A stretch of 5,643 nucleotides of DNA from Burkholderiaceae bacterium (lineage in GTDB: Bacteria > Pseudomonadota > Gammaproteobacteria > Burkholderiales > Burkholderiaceae_C). Within the stretch, counting starts at the first letter, position 1. The number at the start of each line of letters is the position of its first letter. The stretch lies in the NCBI GenBank assembly GCA_025458585.1, contig JALOSD010000126.1, positions 1 through 5,643 on the forward strand, read 5' to 3'. A program made the position numbers and the translations under genes. Positions 4,987-5,643 of the stretch are shown piece by piece. Under the pieces are notes generated by a model, which saw only the letters and a list, made by a program, of their open reading frames with translations, did no database searches and was not told the origin of the DNA.

Positions 4987-5643
4987 TCAGGCCGGATGCA
5001 GCACCGCCGCCCCGGCGAAGCTCCCGGCGCGCAGATCGTCGAGCGCGCGGTTGGCGTCGGCGAGCGCGTACGGCACCGTGTGCACGCGCAGCGGGACCTC
5101 GGCCGCAAGGCGCATGAAGGCGTCGCCGTCGGCGCGCGTCAGGTGCGCCACCGACAGCAGCCTGCGTTCGCCCCAGAGGATCGAGTAAGGAAACGACGGG
5201 ATGTCGCTCATGTGGATGCCGGCGCACACGACGGTGCCGCCGGCGCGCACCGCGCGCAACGCGGTCGGCACGAGCGTGCCGACCGGCGCGAAGATCAGCG
5301 CCGCGTCGAGCAGCGTCGGCAGCGCGTCGTCCGACGAGCCGGCCCACACGGCGCCGAGCTCGCGCGCGAGCCGCTGCGCCGCCGCGTCGCCGGGGCGCGT
5401 GAACGCGTAGACCTCCCGCTCCTGCGCCACCGCCACCTGCGCGATCAGATGCGCCGCGGCGCCGAAACCGTACAGGCCCAGCCGCTGCGCGTCGCCGGCC
5501 TTCGCATAGGCGCGGTAGCCGATCAGCCCCGCGCACAGCAGCGGCGCCGCCTCGTCGTCGCGGTAGCGCTCGGGCAGCTTGAACACGTAGCGCGCGTCGG
5601 CCACGACCTGCTCGGCGTAGCCGCCGTCGAGCTGCCAGCCGGT
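4987..5643 (-). CDS. Zinc-dependent alcohol dehydrogenase-like protein, C-terminal part (5' end beyond window)
   Basis: The frame enters from the right edge and ends with TGA at 4989-4987, giving 218 residues of the C-terminal part of a medium-chain dehydrogenase/reductase. It begins TGWQLDGGYAEQVVADAR, the end of the GroES-like domain. LLCAGLIGYRAYAKAG follows, then the nucleotide-binding GLYGFGAAAH (about 56-65), AGGTVVCAGIHMSDIPSFPY and SILWGERRL, and a final DLRAGSFAGAAVLHPA. These stretches fit the zinc-binding alcohol dehydrogenase family. The N-terminal part carrying the catalytic and structural zinc ligands is outside the window, so zinc binding and substrate cannot be judged. GTG at 5604 is internal, not a start, because the homologous sequence continues upstream of it. 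The gene has no evident link to NO metabolism and probably marks the edge of the denitrification block. Confidence 0.9.
   Translation of the reverse strand, partial: TGWQLDGGYAEQVVADARYVFKLPERYRDDEAAPLLCAGLIGYRAYAKAGDAQRLGLYGFGAAAHLIAQVAVAQEREVYAFTRPGDAAAQRLARELGAVWAGSSDDALPTLLDAALIFAPVGTLVPTALRAVRAGGTVVCAGIHMSDIPSFPYSILWGERRLLSVAHLTRADGDAFMRLAAEVPLRVHTVPYALADANRALDDLRAGSFAGAAVLHPA

Noticed and set aside
4981..4995. Small hairpin CCGGC-ATCAG-GCCGG over the stop of the dehydrogenase gene.
   Set aside because: The 5-bp stem has no T-run and includes coding bases; such repeats are expected by chance at this GC content.
4667..5188. Plus-strand open frame spanning the cytochrome and dehydrogenase genes.
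   Set aside because: It crosses an intergenic gap and two well-supported minus-strand genes, and its product is Ser/Ala/Arg-rich with no domain.

Overview
The window is a GC-rich stretch of denitrification DNA, most likely from a betaproteobacterium of the Burkholderiales/Rhodocyclales type. That assignment is an inference from the gene content, the strong G/C third-position bias and the close match of the NorB and NorC proteins to cytochrome-c-type nitric oxide reductase. I could not run a database search. No RNA gene, insertion sequence, CRISPR array or replication origin is visible.

Layout: two gene groups diverge from an intergenic region at 2314-2447. To the left, on the minus strand, norC (2313-1873) is followed 28 bases later by norB (start 1844). 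norB does not stop at the usual place. Its reading frame runs without interruption from the last membrane helix of NorB into a NorQ/NirQ-type MoxR AAA+ ATPase and is still open at the left edge, giving one NorB-NorQ fusion polypeptide. I translated this frame codon by codon from 1844 to 3 and found no stop. To the right, on the plus strand, three tightly packed genes form an apparent operon: a DUF59/MIP18 metal-sulfur cluster assembly protein (2448-2771), a polytopic membrane protein of unknown function with an NnrS-like flavour (2776-3933), and a stand-alone hemerythrin-like protein related to the diiron domain of YtfE/RIC/DnrN (3930-4436). Convergent to these, on the minus strand, lie a small class II-type c cytochrome (4926-4480) and the C-terminal part of a zinc-dependent alcohol dehydrogenase-like protein (from the right edge to 4987).

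The divergent region holds a perfect 22-bp palindrome (2373-2394) with the TTG-N8-CAA core of Crp/Fnr-family operators (FNR/DNR/NnrR). A -10-like hexamer lies 31-32 bp from its centre in each direction, so one regulator could switch on both operons in response to NO or low oxygen.

How the genes fit together: NorC passes electrons to NorB, which reduces NO to N2O. The fused NorQ domain presumably helps load the non-heme iron (FeB) of NorB. The divergent operon looks like an iron-centre assembly/repair and NO-response module. The neighbouring c cytochrome may bind NO or carry electrons. The alcohol dehydrogenase is probably unrelated. The most noteworthy point is the in-frame NorB-NorQ fusion.
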